Assembly: GCA_034406715.1 (NCBI GenBank)
Contig: CP137864.1
Location: 1,488,001-1,552,000, forward strand
DNA from: Rhodotorula mucilaginosa
Lineage: Eukaryota > Basidiomycota > Microbotryomycetes > Sporidiobolales > Sporidiobolaceae
DNA: 64,000 bases
Direction of reading: 5' to 3'
A program made the position numbers and the translations under genes. A model generated the notes under the pieces. The model was not told the DNA's origin. It did no database searches and was given only the letters and a program-made list of their open reading frames with translations. Below are positions 34,133-44,976 of the stretch, piece by piece. Positions within the stretch are counted from its first letter, which is position 1; each line of letters begins with the position of its first letter.

Positions 34133-34678
34133 ATGGCCTCGATTGCACTCCCAGCACTCCGCACAGCTCGCCGACCAGCCCGCCAGGCTCTCGACGCGTT
34201 CGTCCTGCGGACATCCGTCGCCTCCTCCTCCTCCTCCTCCAGCAGCAGCAGCTCGACTCTGGCCGCCGCCCCGCTGTACACGGCGTTTACCGCTGCGTTC
34301 GCACCCGTCTTGAACAACACTGCCGTCCCCTCCGCGCTCGCGTCCTTGATCCCCGATACCCTCGCCGGCCTGAGGGAACTCCTCCCGCCTTGGCTCCTCG
34401 CCGCGCCGAAGCGGAGGACGACACACGGCGCCAAGCGCATGCGGAGCTCCAACAAGGGTCTCAAGGAAAAGCAGAGTGAGCTCTCCTCCTCTATCCCACT
34501 CTCTAGTGTCGGGGGATTGACCTCTTTTCGTCCGGCAGACATTGTCTCGTGCCCGGGTTGCGGATCGCCCAAACTCGCACACCACCTCTGCCACGAGTGC
34601 CACACCGCATTCCGGCGAGAGATCCACCGCGAGGCACGAGGAGGGAACGGACTCCCGACCGAGGCGCCGCCAGCATAA
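34133..34678 (+). CDS. MRPL32: mitochondrial ribosomal protein bL32m
   Basis: Two exons: 34133-34475 and 34539-34678. The N-terminus (MASIALPALRTARRPARQAL) is a mitochondrial presequence, followed by a long polyserine run (11 Ser coded at about 34219-34255). The mature domain is unmistakable: PKRRTTHGAKRMRSSNKGLK, then across the intron the zinc ribbon SCPGCGSPKLAHHLCHEC with its two CxxC pairs. In yeast the precursor is cleaved by the m-AAA protease, and the zinc ribbon is required for that step. The polyserine spacer lies between presequence and mature protein and is not usual for the family. The protein ends TEAPPA. Confidence 0.93.
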   Translation: MASIALPALRTARRPARQALDAFVLRTSVASSSSSSSSSSSTLAAAPLYTAFTAAFAPVLNNTAVPSALASLIPDTLAGLRELLPPWLLAAPKRRTTHGAKRMRSSNKGLKEKQSELSSSIPLSSVGGLTSFRPADIVSCPGCGSPKLAHHLCHECHTAFRREIHREARGGNGLPTEAPPA

Positions 34679-34852
34679 GTCACACGAGTCAGGAGGAGTA
34701 GGGCTACTCGGTTTTCGCACACCTTTTTCCAGGATCACGGAACTCCACTCCGAGTCCAAGCACCGAGGCTGAAAGCTCGCGACCGGATCTGGAGAGAGAG
34801 AACCCGAATTATGTATTCACTGGCAACAACGCCACCACCGCCGGCCGTCTGT

Positions 34853-37128
34853 CTACTGGACTCGTTCCTCCTCACTCTGGAACGGCAACTCGCTCGCCTG
34901 CGGCAAGTACTTGGCCGGGCTCAGGATCCCCCGCGGGTCAAACAGGCGCCGGATCTGCTGCATGACGGCGATCGCCGGTTCCGTCTTGGAGTAGCCGACG
35001 TACGGCGCCTTCATGAGTCCGAGGCCGTGCTCGGCAGAGATCGAACCGTTCCGCTTGGCTGTCGTGCACGAGAACCATTTCGTCAGAGAATGAAGAAGGA
35101 AAGGTTGAAAAGCAATCCGAGAGAGAGCGTACCGGTAGCCTCGTAAATCCAGGGTTCAATCGTCTTTTCCACCTTGGGGTCCCAGTCCTTGGCCACAATG
35201 TTGATGTGCAGGTTACCTGGGCGCACGAGATCAAGTCAGCTTAGTCCGAAGGAAGGCAGATTCAGTGGACCGGCACTCGAACGAGAGAACTCACCATCTC
35301 CAATGTGGCCGTATCCGACCGTAGTCTTGATGCTCCCGTCCTTGTCCAGTCCCTTCTCGGCAAAGCGCTCGCGCGCCTCCTCGACGAGCGAGTACATGTC
35401 CTTGACCGGCATCGACAAGTCGTACTTGTACACGCGGCCGAGCTTGCCGGCGGCTTCGGGCAGCGACTCGCGGAGGGACCACAGCGACTGGACTTGGGTC
35501 TCGTCTTGCGCGAGGGTGCCGTCCGAGATGGTGCCGTTCTCGAGCAGGGACTCGAGAAGGCCGCCGAGTTTCTGTGAGGGAAGGCACACCAGAAGAGACC
35601 GACGGAGTCAGCGCTTTCAAAGAGCGTGCTGAGACACGAGAGTGGTCATCCTGAAGATCGCCTTGCTCACCTCGTCATCGTGATCCTTGTTGCTGCCACT
35701 CGTCTCGATCAAGACATAGAACGGTCTCTCGGCGCCTTCCTCCGGCTGCGACTCGAACGGCGACTGGGCGCCCGTATGCTCGAGGACCATCTCGAGCCCT
35801 TCGTGGTCGAAGAACTCGAACGCCGACAGGATCTCGCCGAGGTGGGTGCGCGTCTCTTTGAAGACGGTTTGGACCGATTTAAAGTCGGGCACGGAGAGGA
35901 CGGCGACGTTGTAGGCCTGGGTTCATTCATGCGGTCGCGAATCTCCGTCAGCTCCCCTTTTTCTCCTTCCAAGAGGGCAGCACCTTCGCACGAAACTCAC
36001 ACTTGGCAGTCGCGGAGTCAAGATGGAGACACCGGTCACGACGCCCAAGGTGCCTTCAGCTCCAATGAAGAGCTGCTTCAAGTCGTAGCCTGATATAAAG
36101 GCGAGGTTTAGCAAAACGTGGAAGCGCTCAGAACACACCCTCGAGGCAGGCAAAGTCCTCACCCGTGTTGTCCTTGCGGAGTGCGCCGGCGCCACCTCCT
36201 CCCGGCATGTTGATGCTGAGGACCGTCCCCTTCTCGTCCGGCAAGACGGCCTCGATCCCGAGTACGGTCCCGTGCAGGCTCCCGTACCGCAACAGGCGGA
36301 GTCCTCCGGCGTTGGTCGAGATGTTGCCGCCGATGTGGCACGACCCTTTGGCGCCGAGGTCGAGGGGCATCATGTAGCCCTTGGGGTGGAGAAAGTTGGA
36401 GAGCGACTCGAGGATGGCGCCGGCGTCGGCCGTCAGGATACCTTTTGATCGATCTTGTCAGCACGGCGAGGACAGTTCACAAAAGAAACGAGGGAGGTGG
36501 ACGCACCCGAGACGTCGTCAAAGTCGCGGATCTGGTTCAGGCCTTCGGTCGAGAGGATCAACTCGTCGTAGAGGGGCACGCCGCCTCCGACGAGTCCAGT
36601 GTTGCCTCCCTGCGGGACGACGGCGATCCGCTTCTGGTAGCAGTACTGCAAGACCTGCGAGACCTCTTGGGTCGACTTTGGCTTGACGAGGACGGGCGAG
36701 TGACCGTGGTACTTGTCCATCCAGTCCGAGTTGTAGCTGACCAGGTCGTCCTGCGCGCACGCTTGCCATTCTCCGTTCGGGGCCGGGATGGTCGTCACGA
36801 GGGACGAGTCGGGCGAAGCGAGGACAGAGCGCAAGTGCGCGACGTCGGCGGCGTCGAGTTTCTTGAAATCGGGACGGCGCGGCGGTGGCGGTTCTGCGCG
36901 GCGAGCCGGCGTCGTCGCAAACGTGCGGAGGCCGGCTGCGAGTGGGCGCCGCATCATCGCCGAGCATGCTCGTCCAGCGAGGGTCTTGGAGGTGGAAGCG
37001 GCGGCGGCGGCGGAGATAGAAGCGGCGGACTGTCGGAGAGGAGCAGCTCGTCCCGCTCTCGGAGTGCGCACGCTCTGGCCGACTGCGCGTGCGGTGGCCT
37101 GCATCGACTGAGTTGGTCGCACTGTCAT
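34853..37128 (-). CDS. mitochondrial D-2-hydroxyglutarate / D-lactate dehydrogenase (FAD)
   Basis: A long presequence-like N-terminus ([20 protein letters not shown], Ala/Arg/Ser-rich to about residue 80) targets mitochondria. The FAD-binding PCMH domain follows: [40 protein letters not shown] and LSTEGLNQI. After an intron come [33 protein letters not shown] and [17 protein letters not shown], then [17 protein letters not shown]. The C-terminal oxidase domain has [16 protein letters not shown] (metal-binding His) and [18 protein letters not shown]. The gene ends FQSEEERVQ. The NTNAGG, GHIGDGNLH and SAEHG blocks favour the D-2-hydroxyglutarate dehydrogenase branch (yeast Dld2/Dld3, human D2HGDH) over Dld1. 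About seven introns. It is divergent from the 14-3-3 gene. Confidence 0.9.
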
Positions 37129-37601
37129 CCTGGCTGCTCGGTCAGCAAGAGAGAGACGATGCGCGAGACGAGGCGAGTTGATATTTCGCGCGATTCGCGG
37201 TGTGAAGCGAGTCAAAAACTCCGACACTCTCCGAGGGGGAGGCAGAGCAAGAGAAGGGCAACCTGACTCAAGCTTCAGTATAGCATCTTGGTACTCCTGC
37301 AGTCTGAAGCTTCAGGCGAGGCCTGAACGAGGAGACTGTAAATGTGAGACACTTGTTCAGGGGGAAGTCGAGGCGAGAGAGGAGCAGCCTGCCTCGGAGC
37401 GACCGCCTTCTCTCGGGTTACGCGTAGTCTGCCCGACGATCCGAGGTGAGTGCGTGCACGCGCACAGTGCGGTGGAATCGACCCCAGGCTGACCGCTCGT
37501 CCTTCCCGCGTCTCGCCGCTCTCGCCCTCGCGCCGCGTGTGTGTTGGCCCGCGTCGTCGCAGCCACCCACGCCCCTCTTGCCTCGCTCCCCCTCCTACAC
37601 A
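37129..37601. promoter_or_regulatory. divergent promoter region, D2HGDH / 14-3-3
   Basis: Shared 473-base region. The part next to the 14-3-3 start is rich in CT and CGC, and the bases before the ATG (CTACACA) resemble highly expressed fungal genes. No clear TATA box. Small open frames here lack support. Confidence 0.4.
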
Positions 37602-38887
37602 ATGTCGGACGACCGCACCCAGCATGTCTACATGGCCAGAATCACCGAGCAGTGAGTGCCGCCGTCCCTCCTCCCTTCCCCGAGAGACAGTGAGACAGAG
37701 GTCGGGTCTGGCGACACGACCCTGGCCCCCCTCCTCCCTCGATCCGATCCCGCTCTCGCTCGCTCCGAAGCAACGACGCGCACGCGCACAGCATTGCAGT
37801 CGCAAAGAGGCGCGTACTCGACCCGTCACATCGCACGCGCGAGTGGTCGACACGGACGCGGCGACTTCATCAGTTGCCCCGGGGCTGTGTGTGGTGGGTG
37901 GGCAGCGGCTGGCCCACGCAGCCCGCGAGATGGCGTCCCTCGCTTCGCGCAACCTCTCCCGCCGCGTGTCCGACGCGCAATCCAAACATCGAAACGCGAC
38001 GAGCATGCCTATACACTCCCGTGGAACTCGTGTGCTGACTCTTGTCTTCCGTTATCTCTCTCCAGGGCGGAGCGGTATGACGAGGTCAGTCTTCCTCTTT
38101 CCTCCATCGCCCGGGTGACTAGCCACTAAAGCGTAGACTGCACACCCAGATGGTCAACGAGATGAAGGAGGTCGCCAAGCTCGGCGTCGAACTGACGGTC
38201 GAGGAGCGCAACCTGCTCTCGGTCTCGTACAAGAACGTGATCGGCGCCCGCCGCGCGTCGTGGCGCATCATCTCGTCGATCGAGCAGAAGGAAGAGGCCA
38301 AGGGCAACACCTCGCAGGTCGAAAAGATCAAGGCGTACCGCGAAAAGGTCGAGAAGGAGCTGTCGGACGTCTGCAACGACATCCTCGAGGTCCTCGACCA
38401 GCACCTGATCCCCGCCGCCCAGTCGGGCGAGTCCAAGGTGTTTTACCACAAGATGAAGGGCGACTACCACCGCTACCTCGCCGAGTTTGCCGCCGGCGAC
38501 CAGCGCGAAAAGTCGGCCGAGGCCGCGCACGAGTCGTACAAGGCCGCGTCCGAGATTGCCACGTCCGAACTCGCGCCGACCCACCCGATCCGCCTCGGCC
38601 TCGCCCTCAACTTCTCCGTCTTTTACTACGAGATCCTCAACTCGCCCGAGAAGGCGTGCCACCTCGCCAAGATGGCGTTCGACGATGCCATCGCCGAACT
38701 CGACACGCTCTCGGAAGAGTCGTACAAGGACTCGACCCTGATCATGCAACTCCTCCGCGACAACCTCACCCTCTGGACCAGCGACCTCTCGGCCGACGAG
38801 CCCAAGGCAGACGAGGCAAAGCCGGACGAGGCCGCCGCCGCCGCTGCCGCACCCGCCGCACAGCCGGTCGGCGAGGAGGCTGCGTAG
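37602..38887 (+). CDS. 14-3-3 protein
   Basis: Three exons: 37602-37651 (50 bases), 38066-38084 (19 bases) and 38150-38887. They join to [39 protein letters not shown], the standard 14-3-3 opening. The rest is canonical: [20 protein letters not shown] with the phosphopeptide-binding Lys and Arg, then [30 protein letters not shown] and [15 protein letters not shown]. The Ala/Glu-rich tail ends GEEAA. 14-3-3 dimers bind phosphoserine partners in signalling, cell cycle and metabolism. Intron 1 is 414 bases, several times the usual length here. The coding sequence shows strong C-ending codon bias, consistent with high expression. Confidence 0.96.
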
Positions 38888-39341
38888 ATCTTCGCATCGC
38901 TCGGATTTTTCCCATGGACGTCTCCTCTAAGAGACTTGGAGTGACTCGAACAAGAGTCTGAGGGCAAGGCTCACTTCCCTTTTGCTCTCTTTTGTTCCCC
39001 GAAACCCCCAAACCCCGCTTCGCACACCTCTCATTCGCCTTTTATCTCCCCTTTTTCTTTCTCTTTCCTCCCAACGGCCTTCCTTTCTTGGGGAACGGTT
39101 CCTCACTCACTCCTCTCCTCTTCGTGCGCGTCCTTTCTTCTCTCGCCCGTCTCTTCCCTCCCCCATTTTTCTTTTAGTGTGTTGCTTTCCGTGTCTTCTC
39201 ATCATTCCTTCTGAACTTCGTCAAACGGCTTCGAAACAAAGCGATCAAGTGTCCTTGGAAAGCTCTTGGCAGTGGCCCAAGAGACCGTGAACTCGTGGGA
39301 GAAGATGTTCTAAAAAAGCCATTCACAAAGGGGGAGCGCCT
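38888..39341. other. convergent 3' UTR region, pyrimidine-rich
   Basis: Lies between the convergent 14-3-3 and TyrRS genes. A long CT-rich block (about 38980-39180, with CCCCTTTTTCTTTCTCTTTC) follows the 14-3-3 stop. It fits an mRNA 3' end and poly(A) signal zone on the plus strand. Frames within it are low-complexity and unlikely to be coding. Confidence 0.5.
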
Positions 39342-40790
39342 CTACTGGGACAAGGTCTCGACGACGGCCTCGCGCATCTTCTCTGTCTCTGTCAGGCCGC
39401 CCGCCTTCTGGTGCTTGGCCGCAAACGCCGCGTCCTTCTCGGCCTGGCGCGCCTTCTCTTCGGGCGTCATGAGGTGTTCCGGCTTGGGCGTGTACTTCTT
39501 CTCCTTCTTCTTGGCCGGCACGGCCTTGACCTCGGGCGGGTACGCCCTCCGCTCCGCCTCCTGGAACTCGGCCGACGCGTTGAACTCGGCCTGGATCGGC
39601 GCGAGGAGCGCGTTGATCGCGGCGATGCAGGCCGCTTTGAGGTCGCCCGGGTGGACGGTCCCCTTGGCGTACGCGTCCTCGAGCTCGTCGACGGTGCGGA
39701 AGTGTTGCACCTCGCCGCCGAATTTCGGGTTCCCGGAGACGGTAAAGACGGCGTCTTCCGGGGCGCCTTCGCCGACCCAGCCGCGGACGGAAGCGCGCCC
39801 CTGACCGCGGAAGAGCTCGCCGAGGGGGACGACGACGTGCCGGATAAAGGCGAGGACGCCGTTACCCTCGACTTCGCCCGGTGCGCAGACCGCCTTCTGG
39901 ATCTTGGACTTGACGACGGCCGGCGGGTCGAGGAAGTCAATCTTGGAATTCGGGTCGGACGAAGACATCTTGCCACCGGAGAGGCCGGGCACCATCAAGT
40001 TCATGAGGTGAGACCGCTTGGTGTAGCCAATCTTGGGGAGGTACTGTTCGGCGTAGGTAAAGATCTTGCGCTGGTCGACGCCTCCGAACTGGAAGTCGAC
40101 GCCGAGGTACTCCTCGTCGAGCGCCTGCAGGAGCGGGTACAACAAGCCGGACAGGAGCGGCGACGAGACCTGCTTGACGACTTCGGCGCCGGCCTTGCGC
40201 GCGTCGTGCTCGCTCGTGATCGACGTGAGCTTGTACTTGTCGAGGTTGTACTGGGCCGTGTACTGGTACGAGGACCCGACGACGAACGAGACCTTGTCGA
40301 GCGGGAGGTTCAGCGATCGGAACACGGCCGTGATCAATCTCCGGTAGTAGTCGACGCGGGCCTCGACGAGTTCGATCGGGGCCTTGAGGTTGTCGAGGAA
40401 AGCGTGAACATCTGCGCGGGAGGAGGGATCAGTTCCGGTTGACCTTCGACGGCTCGAAGGGGCGGCAACGCACCGGCAAGAAGAATCTTGACCTCGACGC
40501 TCGCAGTCAGAAAGTCGGCCAGCTTGGCGAGAGGGACAAAGTAGCCGAGATGGGCTGTTCAGGCGGACCAAACCCGGGTCAGTGTCACGACTCCACCGGT
40601 GCACCTGTGACCGCTTATAGCCTCAGCAAAGCCAAGAGAAGGACTCACGCCTGCCCGTCGGTGCTGTCCCCCAGTAGGCGACGAGATCTCGCTCCTCGAG
40701 GATCGCCTTCATCTGCTCGCCGCCGAGCACTTCGGCCAAGTTCTGCGTCACGAGCTGGTACTTTTCCGCCGGCGTCCTATTTCCATCCAT
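39342..40790 (-). CDS. TYS1: tyrosyl-tRNA synthetase, cytosolic
   Basis: The exons give [19 protein letters not shown] and [19 protein letters not shown]; the PHLGYF box is the class I HIGH equivalent. Then [17 protein letters not shown] joins to [17 protein letters not shown]. Other TyrRS blocks: [56 protein letters not shown] (KMSKS motif as KMSSS) and [20 protein letters not shown]. The C-terminus has the Lys-rich extension [18 protein letters not shown] and ends VVETLSQ. It charges tRNA-Tyr in the cytosol. The start at 40790 ([10 protein letters not shown]) gives the normal length. An upstream ATG at 40970 could be joined by a weak GTTGCT intron in frame, adding about 29 residues; this is less likely. 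Confidence 0.93.
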
Positions 40791-41344
40791 CCGTCCATTC
40801 GAGTCGGTCCGCAGGGCGAGGGACGGCAAGGGGGAACGATGCGAGGAGGGAAAAGTCAAAAAGAGTCAGCGGGAGGCAGCAACCCTGCAGGCAGCACGAA
40901 GGGCCTGGGCGTACAGCTTGGCTGCCGTAGCAGGAGGCACAGGCAAAGTCCCGTTTGGTGCGTCCGCCATCTCGAAGCCTAGTGGTGAATAGCTGACAGC
41001 AGAGCGATGAAGGAGAGAAAAGAGCCGATGACCCTGCGGGTCTCCAGGACGGTCTTGCTCTCAATTACACTCCAGACTGCAGACCGGCAGTTTTTGAACG
41101 CACGCCGAAAGAGCTTGAACACGCGGAATGAGATCGTGGAACGAGTGAAATGCGAATAAGGAATGAGGGGATTAGTTAGGGCGGCGCAGGAACCGCCACT
41201 GGGATATCTACGACGGACGAACGCAAGACGGTGATGGACAGAGACAGCGGAAAGAGACAGAGCGAGAGGGACAGAGATGCGTCTAGAGGTGGTCCGAATG
41301 CATGGATGAAGAAGCCTAGAAAAGAGTCCGTTTGCGTGACGCCC
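40791..41344. other. 554-base intergenic region
   Basis: Lies between the TyrRS start and the ERG25 stop, both minus. It includes the possible alternative 5' exon of TyrRS (ATG at 40970) and the ERG25 3' UTR. Purine-rich sequence runs from about 41100 to 41300. No RNA gene or repeat was seen. Confidence 0.35.
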
Positions 41345-43151
41345 TCATGATGACTTCTTCGCAGCGAGCGCGGCCTTCTGCTGCTTCTGCTGCGCGCGGT
41401 AGGCGTGGTACTTCTTGTCGGTGCCGAAAGCCCAGTCCCCTGTACGACGAAGGTTCGCGGTCAGTGCACTCTTCTTACGGGCACGAGAGAGCGGGTCTCC
41501 GTTCTCCCGATCGTGTGGCAGTGGGCGCAAACGTACAGATGCGGAGACTGGACGAGTAGCAGTCGGTGAACTTTTCGTGGTGCTGCAGGCGAAAGGAGGA
41601 CACGAACAAGGGGTCAGCATGCGTGCCGGTACATTTCCTTCGCGGGATCCTGTTCCCCCATTGCTCCCTGAAGATTGCGCTTACGTAGTCGTGGTGTTCC
41701 GCGCCAGCCCAGAGCGGGAACCAGTTCTGAAGCGACCACGGGAAGTCGTATCTGAGTAAGCAGGGAAGAGACGAGAGTCAGCGTCTGGCGCCGAATGCGG
41801 GCATGGCAGCGAAGGCGGAACTCACCCCGAGTGCGCGTCAATGGCCTGGAAGAGACGGAGCACAATCCAGGTGTACTGCGAGCGTCATATAGCGTCAGCA
41901 AATCGGTCATCTTGCAGAGGCAAGAGAGGGCAGAGGCTGACCATGGTGATCAGGTGCATGTTGCCGCCGCTGAGCCAGCAGTAAAGCAACGGGCCGCCGA
42001 CGGTGCCGAGACCGCTGCGAGCAGAAAGAGGCGGTCCATCAGCAGCCGTGCGATGAATCGTTGATGGAAGGATGTATTTACAGGACGAGAACCTGAAGTC
42101 GGAAACAGGGCAGGGTCAGCAAGTGCAGGACAGTACGAAGTAGAGGAGAGATGGGGCTCACCTCGATCGGGTGGGCGTACTCGGCAGCGAGACCGAACGG
42201 TGCGCTGTAAGTGTGGTGCACCTTGTGCACGTACTTGTACAGCGAGCTGGAGCGGGGGTTTAGGCAAGCGGGATAAAGTCAGCGAAAGGCGAGTGCTGGA
42301 TAGTGAGACGAGGAATGCGTACCGGTGGTGCATGAGCTGGTGCACAGTGTAGTGCCAGAAGTCTTCGAGGAAGAAGAAGAGCGCGATCTGTGCAGAGTCA
42401 CGAGTTAACGACACTTTTCGCAGAGCCACAAAAACGGGGCAGTTGTCGAGAGGAGAGAATCGCACCTGGGGCAGCATCTGGGTCCAGAACGACGGGAACG
42501 GCACCTCCCAAGTCTTCATGCCGACCATGACGGCGAGCGGGTGGAACAGGTAGATCTGCGGTGGCCAAAGTCAGTCCGCCTCGATCTCGTTATTGTTGTT
42601 TCCTCGGACTTGTCACCGGAGTCCACGCACCTGGGGCAGTTCAACCGAGAAGTGCGTCTTGAGGACGTATTTCGTGCACTCCCACTGCTGCTTCGCCGAG
42701 GGCTTCTTGGCCTGTACACCGGAGAACAACGCGTGTCAGTCAGTGAGGTTGGGGGAGGCGGCAGTGCAGGGGCCAGCGCACGTCTTGCAGCTTGTACTGC
42801 TTGAACCAGCCCATGTAGTCGATGAGCATCCATGGCAGACACCGTCCAAAGTAAAACACCTGCGCGCCTATAGCGTCAGCACGCGCACACGCTGGACGAT
42901 AAAAAGAGTGGTTCGATGGGATGCGCAACAGGCGGACTCACCTCGTGCAGGACAAAGGACATGATGCCGGTCGCGACGGTCGTGTTGCCGATGTACTGGT
43001 ACCACTGCATCCATGCCTGCTCGAGCCAGTTGAGCCGAGTCGGGTCGACGCCGGCGTACAGGTTGGCGACATCGTTCTGCTGCGTCGACTTGATAAAGTC
43101 GGTCACGAGCACCGTCGCGTTCGTGTACAGTTGCTCGTACACTGTCGCCAT
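41345..43151 (-). CDS. ERG25: C-4 methylsterol oxidase
   Basis: About nine to ten short exons join into one protein starting [19 protein letters not shown]. Segments in order: [111 protein letters not shown] and [18 protein letters not shown]. The three histidine clusters (HxxxHH, HxxHH, HHxxHH) that hold the di-iron centre of fatty-acid-hydroxylase enzymes are all present. It removes the C-4 methyl groups of sterol intermediates in the ER on the way to ergosterol. The C-terminus [18 protein letters not shown] is Lys-rich, as expected for ER retention. Confidence 0.95.
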
Positions 43152-43462
43152 GCTGCCTTCCACGTCTAATCACGAGAGGATAGTGAGAGAGAGATGGACG
43201 CGATCAGGCTTGGGTGGCGTCGTTCGGCGCGTGCATCGAACGGCGGCGTCGGCTCGACCGAGTGATTTTCCGAGTTCACTCGCTCCCTTCGGACCCCTTC
43301 TCATTGGGTGGTCCGACGCGCGAGCAACGAACGAGGGATAGAGACTTTGCATGCGATGCACTGCGGCAAGGGAGACTGGCACGGGAATCGAGAGATTTAC
43401 AACAGGCGGGAGAGAAATGCTGAGACACCTTCGGTTGAAAACCTGCTTTTCGGCGTTTTGGG
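43152..43462. promoter_or_regulatory. ERG25 upstream region
   Basis: About 311 bases between the ERG25 start and the stop of the downstream-placed NUDT21 gene (both minus). It should hold the ERG25 promoter. No clear sterol-regulatory motif was recognised. Confidence 0.3.
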
Positions 43463-44655
43463 TCACGGCGCATAGTCAAACTCGATCCGTGATAGCAGCG
43501 CCGGCAAAGACGCGAGCTGCGGACCATAGCTGCGAAACACACGAATGTGAGTGAACTCCGAGTTGAAACCAGAGTTCCAGCGGCGGAAAGGGGGGGCTCT
43601 CACCGGACGGCGTTGTCGTACAGCTCAAAGAGCGGCAGGGCCACGAGCTTCATGTTCTTCGGAACAGTCAGGATCTCTGCGGACGAGACAGGCGCGTGTA
43701 AACGGAGTCGGCTTGGAGCGAAAGCACAGAGGCTGCAAGACTCACGCCTCTCTGGCATGTTGATCAGGTACCACGTCTTGCGCTCTTTCGGATCAGAGAT
43801 GTGCCTGCAGAAGGGTGACCGCGTCGAGGTGAGCGGGGAATGTAGGGCATGCATGGGTGGGCGGCGTACGCAGGCATGTAAGGGTACTGCGCGAGACGAG
43901 ATGGAAAGCGGGTCAGCGGCCCAGTCAGACAATCCGAGTGGCACGGAGGGGCGGCAACGCACCATGAAGGTCTCAAAGTTTGGCCGCCAGAAGTGTCCGA
44001 CCGGTTCTCCGACGCTCCAGTCGTTGATCCCTCCCGAACCAACGCCGCCGTTCATCGCTTCGTCGTCCTCGCCCTTGACCCCGGTTCCCGCCGCCTTGTC
44101 CTCGGAGCCGGAGCCGGAGCCAGTTTCCGGACCGAGGCGGAGGTACATGCGGTGCTGCAAGCCGTCGATCTCGTCCTCGTGCGGTTGGAGGTAGTCGCCG
44201 GGCAGTTTGAAGAACGAGTTGGCGACCTGGAGGAGCAGGACGTGCGGGTGACCGTGTTCGTGCACGACCAGCAAGCCTTCGACCGTTCTCCTCATGCCAT
44301 ACTGCTCGTATTCGGACTCTCTGCGCGGTACCCCCGCCGAAGGGAAGCATCAGCGGACTGGTTCCCAGAGGAGCATGAGAGGGTAGGCTACAAACTGACA
44401 ACCGGTTCAACCTCGCGAGAACGGTCGGGTCTTCCTCGGTCTGCGGTTCCTTACTCGCAAAGGTATAGTCTGTGTGCACCGCAGCGAGCGCCGTGGCCTG
44501 TCAGTCGTGTTCGCTGCTCGTAGTGGGGCCCGCTTCCAGTTTGTCGCAGAGAGGGAGGGCGTACTGCTCAGCGGGTAGCTGCAGGGACAGGTTGGTGAGC
44601 TCGAGACGATCAGAATGCGCTGCTGTACGCTGCTCACATTGTATGCTTGGGCATC
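43463..44655 (-). CDS. mRNA cleavage factor Im 25-kDa subunit (NUDT21/CFIm25)
   Basis: Exons starting at ATG 44655 (17 coding bases), then a 14-base exon (44578-44565), then 44469 onward join to MPKHTIYPLSNYTFASKEP. This matches the LYPLTNYTFGTKEP block of NUDT21. The next blocks are ESEYEQYGMRRTVEGLLVV, EHGHPHVLLLQVANSFFKLP (Nudix fold) and GHFWRPNFETF. A 17-base exon codes YPYMPA, then HISDPKERKTWYLINMPE, ILTVPKNMKLVALPLFELYD and YGPQLASLPALLSRIEFDYA. The Nudix box is degenerate, as in NUDT21, which binds UGUA RNA rather than hydrolysing nucleotides. An acidic Gly/Ser insert (GPETGSGSGSEDKAAG) is added after the Nudix helix. It acts in nuclear pre-mRNA cleavage and poly(A)-site choice. Confidence 0.92.
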
Positions 44656-44976
44656 CTGGTCGCTATGGTCGAGGCAAAGGTTGACGCGGAATGGCGAGCA
44701 ACTCTCTCGCTCTTGCGGTTCACGCTCAAGCCACACGCACGGTCTGCTGAAAAGCGTGACTGGCCGGGCAAGCAAGCGATGAAGTAAAACGTACCGCTAC
44801 GCAGCCCGGCTGAGCTGGACGACGTGAACGAACGCTCCTCCTCCTCCGCGGCTTGTCCGTCGACGCACGCTCCTATTGCTCACTGTGCCCACGCGCCCCT
44901 CGATCAAGCCTTTCGGTCCTGCTTAACACTGCTCTCTCATACTGCTATACCGTATCCGCGCGGGCGAACCTTTCCA
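44656..44976. promoter_or_regulatory. divergent region, NUDT21 / SR-His gene
   Basis: About 321 bases of shared upstream DNA. An open frame continues from the plus-strand gene back to 44824 but has no better start. No TATA box is obvious. Confidence 0.3.

Noticed and set aside
39411-40442. 343-codon plus-strand frame opposite TyrRS
   Set aside because: A shadow of the strongly biased TyrRS exon. Low-complexity Leu/Val/Arg/Glu product, no conserved motif.
40791-40970. Upstream TyrRS exon with ATG at 40970
   Set aside because: A GTTGCT donor would join it in frame, but the donor is weak, the added residues are not part of the family, and the start at 40790 already gives full length. Kept only as an alternative.
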